Notes under the pieces: model-generated
What the model saw: the letters and a program-made list of their open reading frames with translations, nothing else
Told to the model about the DNA's origin: nothing
The model's database searches: none
In this document: piece after piece, positions 8,875 to 16,942 of the stretch
How positions within the stretch are numbered: position 1 is the stretch's first letter
Layout of the letters: each line of letters begins with the position of its first letter
From: Bradyrhizobium sp. CSS354
Lineage (GTDB): Bacteria; Pseudomonadota; Alphaproteobacteria; Rhizobiales; Xanthobacteraceae
DNA length: 64,000 nt
Assembly: GCF_029051725.1 (NCBI RefSeq)
Contig: NZ_JAACFU010000007.1
Location: 1-64,000 of the forward strand
Direction of reading: 5' to 3'
Program-made: the position numbers and the translations under genes

Positions 8875-10494
8875 CTACGCCGCCGGTGCGCGCTCTCTCT
8901 GCCCCGGCACCGCCGCGAGTAGCTCGCGCGTATAGGCATGCTCGGGCGCGGCGAACAGCTGCGCGGTGGGCTTCAGCTCGACGATGGCGCCGCGCTGCAT
9001 CACGGCGATGCGGTCGCAGATTTGCGCCGCAACCCGCAGATCGTGGGTGATGAACAGCATCGAGAGGCCGAGGCGAGCCTTGAGGTCTTCGAGCAACCTC
9101 AGGACCTGCGCCTGCACGGAGACGTCGAGCGCGGAGACGGCCTCGTCCGCGACGATGATCTCGGGCTCGAGCGCGAGCGCGCGCGCAATGCCGATGCGCT
9201 GGCGCTGGCCGCCGGAGAATTCATGCGGATAGCGCTCGAGCGCGCCGGCATCGAGCCCGACCATCTTGAGGAGATCGCGAGCGCGGTCCAACGCGACTTT
9301 GGGATCGGTGCCGGCTGCGATCGGGCCGTCGGCAATGATGTGACCGACCTTGCGGCGCGGATTGAGCGAAGCGAACGGATCCTGGAAGATCATCTGGATG
9401 CGATGGCGCTCGGCGCGTAGCGCCTTGCCCGCGAGCTTTGTGAGATCGGTCTCGCCGATCCGCACGGTGCCGCGATCGGCTTCGATCAGCCGCATCACCA
9501 GCCGGGCCACCGACGATTTGCCGGAACCGGATTCGCCAACGAGGCCGAGCGTCTCGCCCTTGAGAATCGTGAAGTTGACTTCGCGCGCGGCATCGACGCG
9601 GCGGTCCTCGCGAAACCAGCCGCCCGAGGTGACGTAGGTCTTGTCCAGTCCGATCACCTCGACCGCCTTGGCCTGGTCGTCGAGGGGGCTGCGAGCGGGC
9701 GGGTCCATCGAGGGCACGGCGGCGAGCAGTGCCTTGGTGTAGTCGTGCTGCGGCGCGTTGAAGACGGCCGAGGCGGGGCCTTCCTCGACCACCTTGCCAT
9801 GGCGCAACACGACGACCTGGTCGGCGATGTCGGCGACGACGCCGAAATCATGGGTGATGAACATCACCGCCATGTTGCGATTGCGCTGGAGGTTGCGGAT
9901 CAGTTTCAGGATCTGCGCTTGCGTGGTGACGTCGAGCGCGGTGGTCGGCTCGTCCGCGACCAGCACCGCCGGTTCGAGCGCAAGCGCCATCGCGATCATG
10001 GCGCGCTGGCGCTGGCCGCCGGAGAGCTGGTGCGGATAGGCGCGCACGATGCGCTCGGGGTCGGGGAGGCCGACCTCGCGCGCCAGCGACAGCGCCTTGG
10101 CGCGCCGCTCCTTCGGCGTGAGCAGGCCGTGCGCCTCGAACATCTCCGCCATCTGATCGCCGATCCGCATCAACGGATTGAGCGCGGTCATCGGCTCCTG
10201 AAAGATCATCGCGAACCGGCGGCCGCGCAGATCGCGCCAGCCGTCGTCGTCGAGTTTCAGCAGGTCGCGGCCTTCGAACTGGATCTCGCCGGAGGTGACG
10301 GTGACCGTGTCGGGCAACAGTCCCATCAGCGCATGCGCGCACATCGACTTGCCGGAGCCGGATTCGCCGACGACGCAGACGATCTTGCCGGGCCGCAAAT
10401 CGAGCGAGACGCCGTCGACCGCGTACGGCCGTTCCGCGCCCTTGGGCAATGCGATCCGCAGATTCTTGATGGAGACGGCGGGCGGTGCGGTCAT
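8875..10494 (-). CDS. Peptide-type ABC transporter, fused double ATPase
   Basis: A 539-aa protein containing two complete ABC ATPase domains in tandem, equivalent to DppD fused to DppF (as in YejF). Each half has its own Walker A (GESGSGKSMCAHAL and GESGSGKSSVARLV), signature (LSGGQRQR and FSGGQRQR) and Walker B ending DE. It energises import through the two permeases encoded just upstream. The open frame extends to 10611, but the chosen ATG at 10494 sits two bases after the stop of the permease gene and gives a normal N-terminus. Last gene of a four-gene minus-strand operon with the binding protein at 12508-14058. Confidence 0.95.
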   Translation of the reverse strand: MTAPPAVSIKNLRIALPKGAERPYAVDGVSLDLRPGKIVCVVGESGSGKSMCAHALMGLLPDTVTVTSGEIQFEGRDLLKLDDDGWRDLRGRRFAMIFQEPMTALNPLMRIGDQMAEMFEAHGLLTPKERRAKALSLAREVGLPDPERIVRAYPHQLSGGQRQRAMIAMALALEPAVLVADEPTTALDVTTQAQILKLIRNLQRNRNMAVMFITHDFGVVADIADQVVVLRHGKVVEEGPASAVFNAPQHDYTKALLAAVPSMDPPARSPLDDQAKAVEVIGLDKTYVTSGGWFREDRRVDAAREVNFTILKGETLGLVGESGSGKSSVARLVMRLIEADRGTVRIGETDLTKLAGKALRAERHRIQMIFQDPFASLNPRRKVGHIIADGPIAAGTDPKVALDRARDLLKMVGLDAGALERYPHEFSGGQRQRIGIARALALEPEIIVADEAVSALDVSVQAQVLRLLEDLKARLGLSMLFITHDLRVAAQICDRIAVMQRGAIVELKPTAQLFAAPEHAYTRELLAAVPGQRERAPAA

Positions 10495-10496
10495 GA

Positions 10497-11336
10497 TCAG
10501 CGGCCCTCCCGCGACAGTCGCGGATTGAGCGCGTCGTTGAGGCCTTCGCCGATCAAATTGAGCCCGAGCACCGAAATCAGGATCGCGACCCCGGGAAACA
10601 CGGTGATCCACCAGGCCTGGCGGATCACGGTGCGGCCGGCGCCGACCATGTAGCCCCAGGAGATCAGATTGGGATCGCCGAGGCCGAGGAACGCCAGCGA
10701 GGACTCCAGCAGGATCGCGGTCGCGACCATCAGCGAGGCTAGCACGATCACCGGCGACAGCGTATTCGGCAGGATTTCGCGCAGGATGATCCAGGTGTTG
10801 CTCTGGCCCGTGACCACCGCGGCCTGAACGTACTCCCGCGTGCGCAGCGACAGGACCTCGCCACGGACGAGGCGCGCGACCGGCGGCCAGCTCACCAAGG
10901 CGATCGAGGCGACGATCGAATAGATCGAGGGCTGCAGGATCGCGACCAGCACGATCGCGAGCGCAAAGCTCGGAATGGTCTGGAAGAACTCGGTGAAGCG
11001 CATCAGCGCGTCGTCGACCCTGCCGCCGAAATAGCCGGCCATGGCGCCGATCGGCACGCCCACGACCAGCGCCACCAGGGTGGAGACCATGCCGACGAGC
11101 AGCGAGACGCGTGCGCCGAAGATCATGCCGGCGAACACGTCGCGGCCGAGCGCGTCGGTGCCGAGCGGGACGGTCGCGAGCGTGAACGGCGGCAGGAACG
11201 GCCGCTGCACCATGCGCCAGGGCGAGTTCGGGAACAGCATCGGACCGAACAAAGCGACCGAGATCGCAAGCAGCAGGATGATGAGCCCGATGACGCCGCT
11301 CGGGCTCCTCAGCATCGATTTCCAGAACTGTTTCAT
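10497..11336 (-). CDS. Peptide-type ABC transporter permease (DppC/OppC-like)
   Basis: A 279-aa inner-membrane permease. It has an N-terminal membrane segment (GVIGLIILLLAISVALFGP), the family landmark LGTDALGRDVFAGMIFGARVS in the first loop (residues about 58-78), then about five more segments. The EAA-type coupling region falls in the stretch YVQAAVVTGQSNTWIILREI. Its ATG overlaps the stop of the partner permease as ATGA (11333-11336), showing tight coupling. The ATPase gene starts two bases past its stop. It pairs with the DppB-like permease to form the channel. Confidence 0.94.
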   Translation of the reverse strand: MKQFWKSMLRSPSGVIGLIILLLAISVALFGPMLFPNSPWRMVQRPFLPPFTLATVPLGTDALGRDVFAGMIFGARVSLLVGMVSTLVALVVGVPIGAMAGYFGGRVDDALMRFTEFFQTIPSFALAIVLVAILQPSIYSIVASIALVSWPPVARLVRGEVLSLRTREYVQAAVVTGQSNTWIILREILPNTLSPVIVLASLMVATAILLESSLAFLGLGDPNLISWGYMVGAGRTVIRQAWWITVFPGVAILISVLGLNLIGEGLNDALNPRLSREGR

Positions 11337-12304
11337 GTGGTGAATTCGATGCGCGGGTCGACCAGGCGATAGACCAGGTCGGTGATAAGGTTGAAGGTCA
11401 GGACCATGGCGGAACAGATCACGAAGACGCCGAGCAGCAGATTGTAGTCGCGCTGGAGCAGGGCGTCGTACATCAGGCGTCCGATGCCGGGCCAGGCGAA
11501 CACGGTCTCGGTGATGACGGCGCCGCCGATCAGGGTGCCGGAGTGGACGCCGGCGAGCGTCACGACGGGCAGCAGCGCGTTGCGCAGGACGTGGCGGCGC
11601 TGGATCACGGCATCGGACAGGCCCTTGGCGCGCGCGGTCTTGACGAAGTCGAGACGCTTCACCTCCAGCATCGAGGCGCGCGTCATGCGGGTGTAAGTCG
11701 CCATGAAGAACAGGCCGAGCGTCATCGCCGGCATGATCAGGTGCCTTGCGACGTCGACCACATGGGCAGGGCCGGAGAGGTTGGCGCCGACCGTCTCGTA
11801 GCCGAAGCTCGGCAGCCAATCGACAGTGACCGAGAACAACAGGATGCCCATCAGCGCCACCCAGAAGATGGGCATGGCGTAGAAGATCAGCGCGAAGATC
11901 GTGATGGCGGTGTCGAGCCAGGTCCCCGCGAAGCGCGCCGCGAAAGTGCCGAACAGGACGCCGAGCACCAGTGAGATCGCGAACGCCGTCAGCGTGAGTA
12001 GAAGCGTCGCCGGAAGCCGTTCCAGGATCAGCTTCGACACCGGCGCCTGCTGGCGGAAGGAGAAGCCGAGGTCGAGCGTCACGACGCCCTTGACGTAGAC
12101 GAAGAGCTGCTCGGGCAGCGGCTTGTCCAGGCCGAACTTCTCCCGGAGCTGCTGGACGAAGATCTGATCGCTGGCGCCGGCCTCGCCCGCCATCACGACC
12201 GCGGGATCGCCGGGCGCGAGCCGGATCAGGAAGAAATTGAGGACGACGATCGCAAGCAGGACGATCACGCCCTTCATGATACGCTGAGCGACGAAAGAGA
12301 GCAT
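11333..12304 (-). CDS. Peptide-type ABC transporter permease (DppB/OppB-like)
   Basis: A 323-aa permease with the usual six membrane segments, beginning FVAQRIMKGVIVLLAIVVLN and carrying the family motif RLAPGDPAVVMAGE after the first segment. The coupling loop reads DFVKTARAKGLSDAVIQRRH and contacts the ATPase. It ends RLVDPRIEFTT, typical of the family. The start codon at 12304 has only a weak ribosome-binding site, and the gene is separated from the binding-protein gene by a palindromic repeat (12345-12500), so it may be expressed less than the binding protein. Confidence 0.94.
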   Translation of the reverse strand: MLSFVAQRIMKGVIVLLAIVVLNFFLIRLAPGDPAVVMAGEAGASDQIFVQQLREKFGLDKPLPEQLFVYVKGVVTLDLGFSFRQQAPVSKLILERLPATLLLTLTAFAISLVLGVLFGTFAARFAGTWLDTAITIFALIFYAMPIFWVALMGILLFSVTVDWLPSFGYETVGANLSGPAHVVDVARHLIMPAMTLGLFFMATYTRMTRASMLEVKRLDFVKTARAKGLSDAVIQRRHVLRNALLPVVTLAGVHSGTLIGGAVITETVFAWPGIGRLMYDALLQRDYNLLLGVFVICSAMVLTFNLITDLVYRLVDPRIEFTT

Positions 12305-12344
12305 CTAGAGGGTCATATCTTGTAGCGTGACCTGAATCCACCGA

Positions 12345-12500
12345 GGCAGTGTGCTCCCTCGCCCCGCTCTTGCGGGGAGAGGGTTGGGGTGAGGGGCCTC
12401 TTTCCACGCGCGAGAATGCCGATGGATCTGTACCCCCTCACCCGCCGCGCTCTGCGAGCGCGTCGACCTCTCCCTGCAAGCGGGGAGAGGTGAAGGAAGG
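12345..12500. repeat. Palindromic intergenic repeat (RIME-like) inside an ABC operon
   Basis: Two GC-rich hairpin modules face each other: one with CCCCGCTCTTGCGGGG, the other around CTCTCC-CTGCAAGCGGGGAGAG. The outer parts carry GGTTGGGGTGAGGGG and CCCCCTCACCC, which are roughly inverted copies. The layout resembles the element at 56655-56813. It lies between the binding-protein gene and the first permease gene. Confidence 0.75.
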
Positions 12501-12507
12501 CGCGCCC

Positions 12508-14058
12508 TCACTTGTCGAGCCATGCGTCCTTGAAGCCGTCATTGACCCCGATCCCGGTGGTGATCAGGTTCTTGACCTTGCAGCGCATGATGGTCGGGAA
12601 TTGCAGCTCGAGCATCCAGGCCACCGGCACGTCCTCGACCAGGATTTTCTGCGCCTTCTCGTAGATCTCCTTGCGCTTGGAGTCGGGCGTCGCCACCGCG
12701 CCGTCGGCGAACAGCTTGTCGATTTCCGGGTTGGAGTAACCCTCGACATTGTTGAACACCTGGCCCTTGGCGATGGCGCTGGAAACGTAGTTGCGGCCGA
12801 CGCCGAGGGCCGGATCGCCGTACTGGTAGAGGTAGGTGAAGGCGATGTCGTAGTCCCAGTCGCCGATCTTCTGGTTGCCGCCGGCAACGTCGGTGGCGAT
12901 GGTCTCGATGTTCATGCCGACATCCTGGAGGTTCTGCTTCACGGCTTCACCCCAGCGCTGCCAGGTCTCGCCATAGGCGAGCGGCAGAAGGCGGATCTTC
13001 TCGCCCTTGTAGCCGGCTTCCTTCAACAGCGCCTTGGCCTTGGCGGGATCGTAGGGGTATTTCGGCACGTCGGCGGTGTAGTACTTGATGGTCGATGCGG
13101 ACGGGCCGGTCGCGACCTTGCCGAGCCCGTTCCAGATCACGTCCTTGGCGAAGTCGCGGTCGATCGCAAACATGACCGCCTGCCGCACCCGCTTGTCGGC
13201 GAGCGGACCCTGGCGGTTGTTGAGCCACAGCCAAGCCAGCGGCGAGAAGAACTCCCAGCCGGCGCCGGTGACGCAGGTGTCCTTCAGCTTGGAGAGCCGC
13301 GGCACGTCGAAATTCTCGACCGAGCCGCCGGGCAGCACATCGACCTTGCCGGTCTCATAGGCCACCGAGCGCGCCGCGGCATCGGGAATGATCTGCCAGT
13401 AGATCTCGTCGAGATAGGGCTTGCCCTTCTCGTAATAGTTCGGGTTCTTGACCAGGCGGATGAAAGAGCCCTTCTGCCATTCCTTGAACATGAAGGGGCC
13501 GGTGCCGACCGGGGCGTTGTTGTAGGGATTGGTCTTCCAGTCGGTGCCTTCATAGAGATGCTTCGGTACCATCGGCATCGAGCCGACCTCGAAGATGCCG
13601 AGGAACGGGCCGAACGGCTGCTTCAGCGTGAACACCACGGTGTAGTCGTCGGGAGCCTCGACCTTGTCGACCTGCGCGAGATTGTTGCGGGCACGCGCAT
13701 GCGTCTGCTTCAGCATCTCGAGCGAGAACAGGACGTCGGCGGCGGTGAAAGGCTTGCCGTCGTGCCAGGTCACGCCCTTCCTGAGCTTGAATGTGTAGGT
13801 TTTTGCGTCCTCGCTGACGCTCCAGCTCTCGGCGAGCTCCGGCTGCGGTTCGAGCTTGGGGCTGTAGCGAAGCAGGCCTTCGAAAATGTTGCCCGACACC
13901 ATCTGCACCGGGCCGTTCTGGACCATCGCCAGCATCAGGCCGGGCGGCTCGGGCTGAATCACGGCATTGATCGCTCCACCCGCTTTCGGCTCTTGCGCCA
14001 GCGCCGGGGCCGTGAGGCCGCAAGCCAGGAGGACGCCAAGCAACACTCGTTTTGACAT
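12508..14058 (-). CDS. Peptide-type ABC transporter substrate-binding protein
   Basis: A 516-aa periplasmic solute-binding protein of the family 5 (DppA/OppA) type. The signal peptide is MSKRVLLGVLLACGLTAPAL then AQ. The hallmark segment LRKGVTWHDGKPFTAADVLF is at about residues 93-112, and NRQGPLADKRVRQAVMFAID is the second conserved stretch. It delivers peptides, or another ligand such as an opine, glutathione or amide, to the permeases. First gene of the minus-strand operon; the family does not reveal the ligand. The 219 bases upstream presumably hold the promoter; no known operator was seen. Confidence 0.95.
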   Translation of the reverse strand: MSKRVLLGVLLACGLTAPALAQEPKAGGAINAVIQPEPPGLMLAMVQNGPVQMVSGNIFEGLLRYSPKLEPQPELAESWSVSEDAKTYTFKLRKGVTWHDGKPFTAADVLFSLEMLKQTHARARNNLAQVDKVEAPDDYTVVFTLKQPFGPFLGIFEVGSMPMVPKHLYEGTDWKTNPYNNAPVGTGPFMFKEWQKGSFIRLVKNPNYYEKGKPYLDEIYWQIIPDAAARSVAYETGKVDVLPGGSVENFDVPRLSKLKDTCVTGAGWEFFSPLAWLWLNNRQGPLADKRVRQAVMFAIDRDFAKDVIWNGLGKVATGPSASTIKYYTADVPKYPYDPAKAKALLKEAGYKGEKIRLLPLAYGETWQRWGEAVKQNLQDVGMNIETIATDVAGGNQKIGDWDYDIAFTYLYQYGDPALGVGRNYVSSAIAKGQVFNNVEGYSNPEIDKLFADGAVATPDSKRKEIYEKAQKILVEDVPVAWMLELQFPTIMRCKVKNLITTGIGVNDGFKDAWLDK

Positions 14059-14277
14059 GTCGTATCTTTCTCAAGCGAGACCAGCCGCAGACGCTTCGCA
14101 CGTCGTCGCGCGCAAAGCTATGGCCAGCCCATCCCAGTCCCCATCCGGGATCGAGGCTCACACAGTCTCATTCGGCGCCGCAAGATGAAAGTCTCGACAG
14201 TGTTCGCCCAAAAAATGTACAGCGCGTCCCGTTACGGCATTTTGACGGCCAAGCCGGCGCCGCCGCGCCACACGGCT

Positions 14278-14589
14278 TCAGGAGGGCCGCAGCACCCGTT
14301 GCAACTCGGCAATCGCATCCGCGAGTTGCTCCCGGTGCGCGATGTCGTCCTTGGGGATGGCCGCGACACTGCCCGCGAGCTCGCGCAAGATTCCGGCGAG
14401 CAGGCCGAAATTGAGGTGCAGGTGCACCGATTTGCGTTCGTCCGCCGTGCCCGGTTGCTGCAGCACCAGCGCAACGCCGCTGCCGTCAAGGTGTGCCTCG
14501 AACCGCGATGAATGCCCGAAGGTGCCGACATAGAACTTGTCGGGATATTCGAGTGCGATCTCTGCCTTGTCGGGAACCGGCTTGGACAT
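14278..14589 (-). CDS. Hypothetical protein, 103 aa, behind a FixK-type box
   Basis: An unrecognised small cytoplasmic protein, MSKPVPDKAEIALEYPDKFY at its start, with a predicted beta-rich first half (FEAHLDGSGVALVLQQPG) and a helical second half (LLAGILRELAGSVAAIPKDD). There is no metal or redox motif; two histidines lie in SVHLHLNFG. It diverges from the Irr-type gene, with a perfect TTGAT-N4-ATCAA box centred 92 bases before its start; with standard spacing this gives a leader of about 50 bases. It may therefore be induced at low oxygen. Function unknown. Confidence 0.75.
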   Translation of the reverse strand: MSKPVPDKAEIALEYPDKFYVGTFGHSSRFEAHLDGSGVALVLQQPGTADERKSVHLHLNFGLLAGILRELAGSVAAIPKDDIAHREQLADAIAELQRVLRPS

Positions 14590-14673
14590 GTGAGCCTCAT
14601 TTGTGCGGGGCTATTCTGGCCGGGAATAAACTCGGCCGACTTGAGATAGGTCAGGGGCGGGCTCGTTCTGGAT

Positions 14674-14687
14674 TTGATCGGGATCAA
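14674..14687. promoter_or_regulatory. FixK/FNR-type box between the small gene and irr-like gene
   Basis: TTGATCGGGATCAA matches TTGAT-N4-ATCAA exactly; the flanks extend the dyad to TTTGAT...ATCAAA. It lies in the divergent spacer. If centred 41.5 bases before transcription starts, leaders would be about 46-50 bases to 14589 on the minus strand and to 14768 on the plus strand. Which gene it controls, or whether both, is inferred. Confidence 0.78.
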
Positions 14688-14767
14688 AGCCGGGCTGCCC
14701 CTTCTGCGATCTGATGGCAGGACACGGTGAGGCTCCGCGTGACCGGTCAAATGCGAGTGCATCGACG

Positions 14768-15250
14768 ATGAACGTCCATTCTACCCCACCCGAAGCGGAT
14801 TCAGACGATATCGCCATCTCACTCGCGGATGAGGCGTCGGCACGTTGCGCGCAATTGCTCGGCGACGCCGACCTCAGGCTGACGCGCCACCGCCTGGCGC
14901 TCGGCCAAATGCTGTTCCTCTGCCCCCATCGTCATGTGACAGCGGAGGGGCTTTATGAAGAAGCGACGGCTGCCAATCTGCGGCTGTCGCTTGCGACCGT
15001 CTACAACACGCTGAACCAGTTCACCGAAGCCGACCTGTTGCGCCGGATCGCAGCCGACGGCATCAAATCGTTCTTCGACACCGACACGTCCGTGCATCCG
15101 CATTTCTACCTCGAAGGCGAGGATGTGCTGGTCGACGTCACCGACGGCCTGACCTTCACCAGGATGCCCGAGGCGCTTCCGGGCCATGAGATCGCGCGGC
15201 TCGACGTCGTCGTCCATCTGCGCCGCAAACGCGACGCAGACCCGGCGTGA
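14768..15250 (+). CDS. irr: Fur-family regulator, Irr-type paralogue
   Basis: A 160-aa Fur-superfamily regulator most like rhizobial Irr. The DNA-binding half has LRLTRHRLALGQMLF and LSLATVYNTLNQFTEADLLR; the dimerisation half ends with FTRMPEALPGHEIARLDVVV. Irr senses haem status and controls iron and haem genes. The N-terminus lacks the GCPWH haem-regulatory motif of B. japonicum Irr, and the usual His-His-His haem site reads HPH (SVHPHFYLE). I place the start at 14768; an in-frame ATG at 14714 would lie upstream of the transcription start expected from the FixK-type box. Most likely the second Irr copy of Bradyrhizobium, with altered haem response. Confidence 0.88.
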   Translation: MNVHSTPPEADSDDIAISLADEASARCAQLLGDADLRLTRHRLALGQMLFLCPHRHVTAEGLYEEATAANLRLSLATVYNTLNQFTEADLLRRIAADGIKSFFDTDTSVHPHFYLEGEDVLVDVTDGLTFTRMPEALPGHEIARLDVVVHLRRKRDADPA

Positions 15251-15257
15251 CGATCGT

Positions 15258-16808
15258 CTAGCGCAAGCCCGCTCGCCGGAATCCTTCCAGATAGTGCTCG
15301 CGGTCGGCCTCGTTGGCCCATGGCAATTGTGTCCCGATCCAGTGCAGCGAGATGTTGGGCTGGGTGCGGCGGAGCTCGCCCAGCGCCATCTCCGCAAGCA
15401 CGCCATCGCCGGTCATGCCGGCAGAAACCGCCAGCACGCGGTAGGCGCCGGTGAGATCGCCGCGGTGGCGGATCGCCTCGCGCGCGAGCGCGATGGCCTC
15501 GCCATAGCGCCGCTCGGTGAAGCGGGCATAGCCGGCGATGCCGTGATAGATCGCCAGGGATGGATCGCGCGGCGAGAGCCGCATTGCCCTCTGCGCTGCC
15601 TCGAATGAATCCTTCGGCCGCCCGGCGTAGGACAGTGCCAGTGCGCAATAGCCCTGCGCCAGCGAGAAGTTCGGATTGAGCGCGAGCGCCTGTTCGAACT
15701 CGGATAGTGCGTCCGCAAGCCTTCGCGTCGAGAAGTAGACGCTTCCGAGCGCTGCATGCGCCCAGGCGTCCTCATGGTCGCAGCGCACCGCGGCGAGCGC
15801 GGCGGCTTCCGCCACCGGCGCCACCACGGCCAGCTCGGCCCAGCCGAGATGCACGCCGAACATGTGGTTCGCCGCGAGCACCGACAGCGCCTGGCCGTAG
15901 TTCGGGTCGATCCCGACCGCGCGTTCCAGCAGCGCCCGCGCGGTCTCGTGATCCCGCCGCGTCACGCGCCAGTAATGTGACAGCGCCCGCATCAGGAGAT
16001 CCCAGGCATCCAGGCTCGCAGGGGGCTTGCGACGGGCGCGAAAACTTTCCGCCGCATGAATCTGCGGCTCGATCGCCGCGGCGATCGCGTTGGTGATTTC
16101 GTCCTGCACGGCGAACACGTCGACCAGCTCGCGGTCGTAGCGCTCGGCCCAGAGATGGCTGCCGGTTGTGGCGTCGTTGAGCTGTGCGGTGATGCGCACC
16201 CTGTTGTCCGACTTGCGCACGCTGCCTTCGACGATGTAGCGGACGCCGAGTTCCTCGGCGATCTGCCGGATGTGGACCGCGCGTCCCTTGTAAGTGAATG
16301 ACGAGTTGCGGGCGATCACCATGAACCAGCGCTGCTTCGATAGCGCGGTGAGGATGTCCTCGCTGATGCCGTCGCCGAAATAGTCCTGCGCGGGATCGCC
16401 GCTCATGTTCTCGAAAGCGAGCACCGCGACCCCGGGACGGTCCGCCAGGACGCGCGGCAGGGCAGGAACGGATTCAGCCGGGGCAGTAGCGACTGCCAGT
16501 TCTTCCCGGACTTCGCCGACGAAACGAAAGCCCTTGCGCGGAATGGTCTTGATCAGCCGCTGGCTCGCACCGTCGTCCCCGAGCGCCTTGCGGGCGGCGT
16601 TGATCCGGCTGTTCAGGGCGGAATCCGAGATGATCCGATCGCTCCAAATTTCGCTGATCAGGTCATCCTTGCTGACCACCCGCGTGCGCTGCGCCACGAG
16701 ATAGAGCAGGAGATCGAACACCTGCGGCTGCAACGGCACGGCTGCCCCGCTGCAGGTGAGTTCCCGCAGGTCGCCGTCGAGCACGTTGTTTTCAAAGCGA
16801 AATCGCAC
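15258..16808 (-). CDS. Winged-helix/TolB-like/TPR regulator, copy 1
   Basis: A 516-aa cytoplasmic regulator. Residues 1-100 are an OmpR/CadC-type winged helix (LIKTIPRKGFRFVGEVREEL is the wing end). Residues about 125-265 match the TolB-like domain found in adenylate-cyclase-type regulators: VAVLAFENMSGDPAQDYFGD and LWAERYDRELVDVFAVQDEI. The rest is tetratricopeptide repeats (ALSEFEQALALNPNFSLAQG). There is no membrane segment, unlike CadC. It diverges from the methyltransferase gene and has a near-identical 22-bp direct repeat just before its start, a likely autoregulatory site. A paralogue lies at 18424-19983. The start at 16808 gives the family N-terminus (MRFRFENNVLDGDLREL). Confidence 0.88.
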   Translation of the reverse strand: MRFRFENNVLDGDLRELTCSGAAVPLQPQVFDLLLYLVAQRTRVVSKDDLISEIWSDRIISDSALNSRINAARKALGDDGASQRLIKTIPRKGFRFVGEVREELAVATAPAESVPALPRVLADRPGVAVLAFENMSGDPAQDYFGDGISEDILTALSKQRWFMVIARNSSFTYKGRAVHIRQIAEELGVRYIVEGSVRKSDNRVRITAQLNDATTGSHLWAERYDRELVDVFAVQDEITNAIAAAIEPQIHAAESFRARRKPPASLDAWDLLMRALSHYWRVTRRDHETARALLERAVGIDPNYGQALSVLAANHMFGVHLGWAELAVVAPVAEAAALAAVRCDHEDAWAHAALGSVYFSTRRLADALSEFEQALALNPNFSLAQGYCALALSYAGRPKDSFEAAQRAMRLSPRDPSLAIYHGIAGYARFTERRYGEAIALAREAIRHRGDLTGAYRVLAVSAGMTGDGVLAEMALGELRRTQPNISLHWIGTQLPWANEADREHYLEGFRRAGLR

Positions 16809-16814
16809 GTTTCT

Positions 16815-16857
16815 GTCGTCTCAAGCAAAAATCAAAGTCGTCTCAGGCGAAAATCAA
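16815..16857. promoter_or_regulatory. 22-bp direct repeat, likely winged-helix operator
   Basis: GTCGTCTCAAGCAAAAATCA (16815 onward) recurs as GTCGTCTCAGGCGAAAATCA at 16837, 19 of 21 positions alike and exactly 22 bases (two helical turns) apart. OmpR/PhoB-type winged helices bind such direct repeats. It begins six bases before the regulator's start codon and lies 86-128 bases before the methyltransferase start, so it could repress one gene and activate the other. Confidence 0.6.
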
Positions 16858-16942
16858 CCGTCCGCGAAAGTCTTGGGACCTCCGGTGCGGCATGGTGCAG
16901 CGACCAATGAAGTGCCGGCGTTTTGGCACAACGGAGCTGTTT

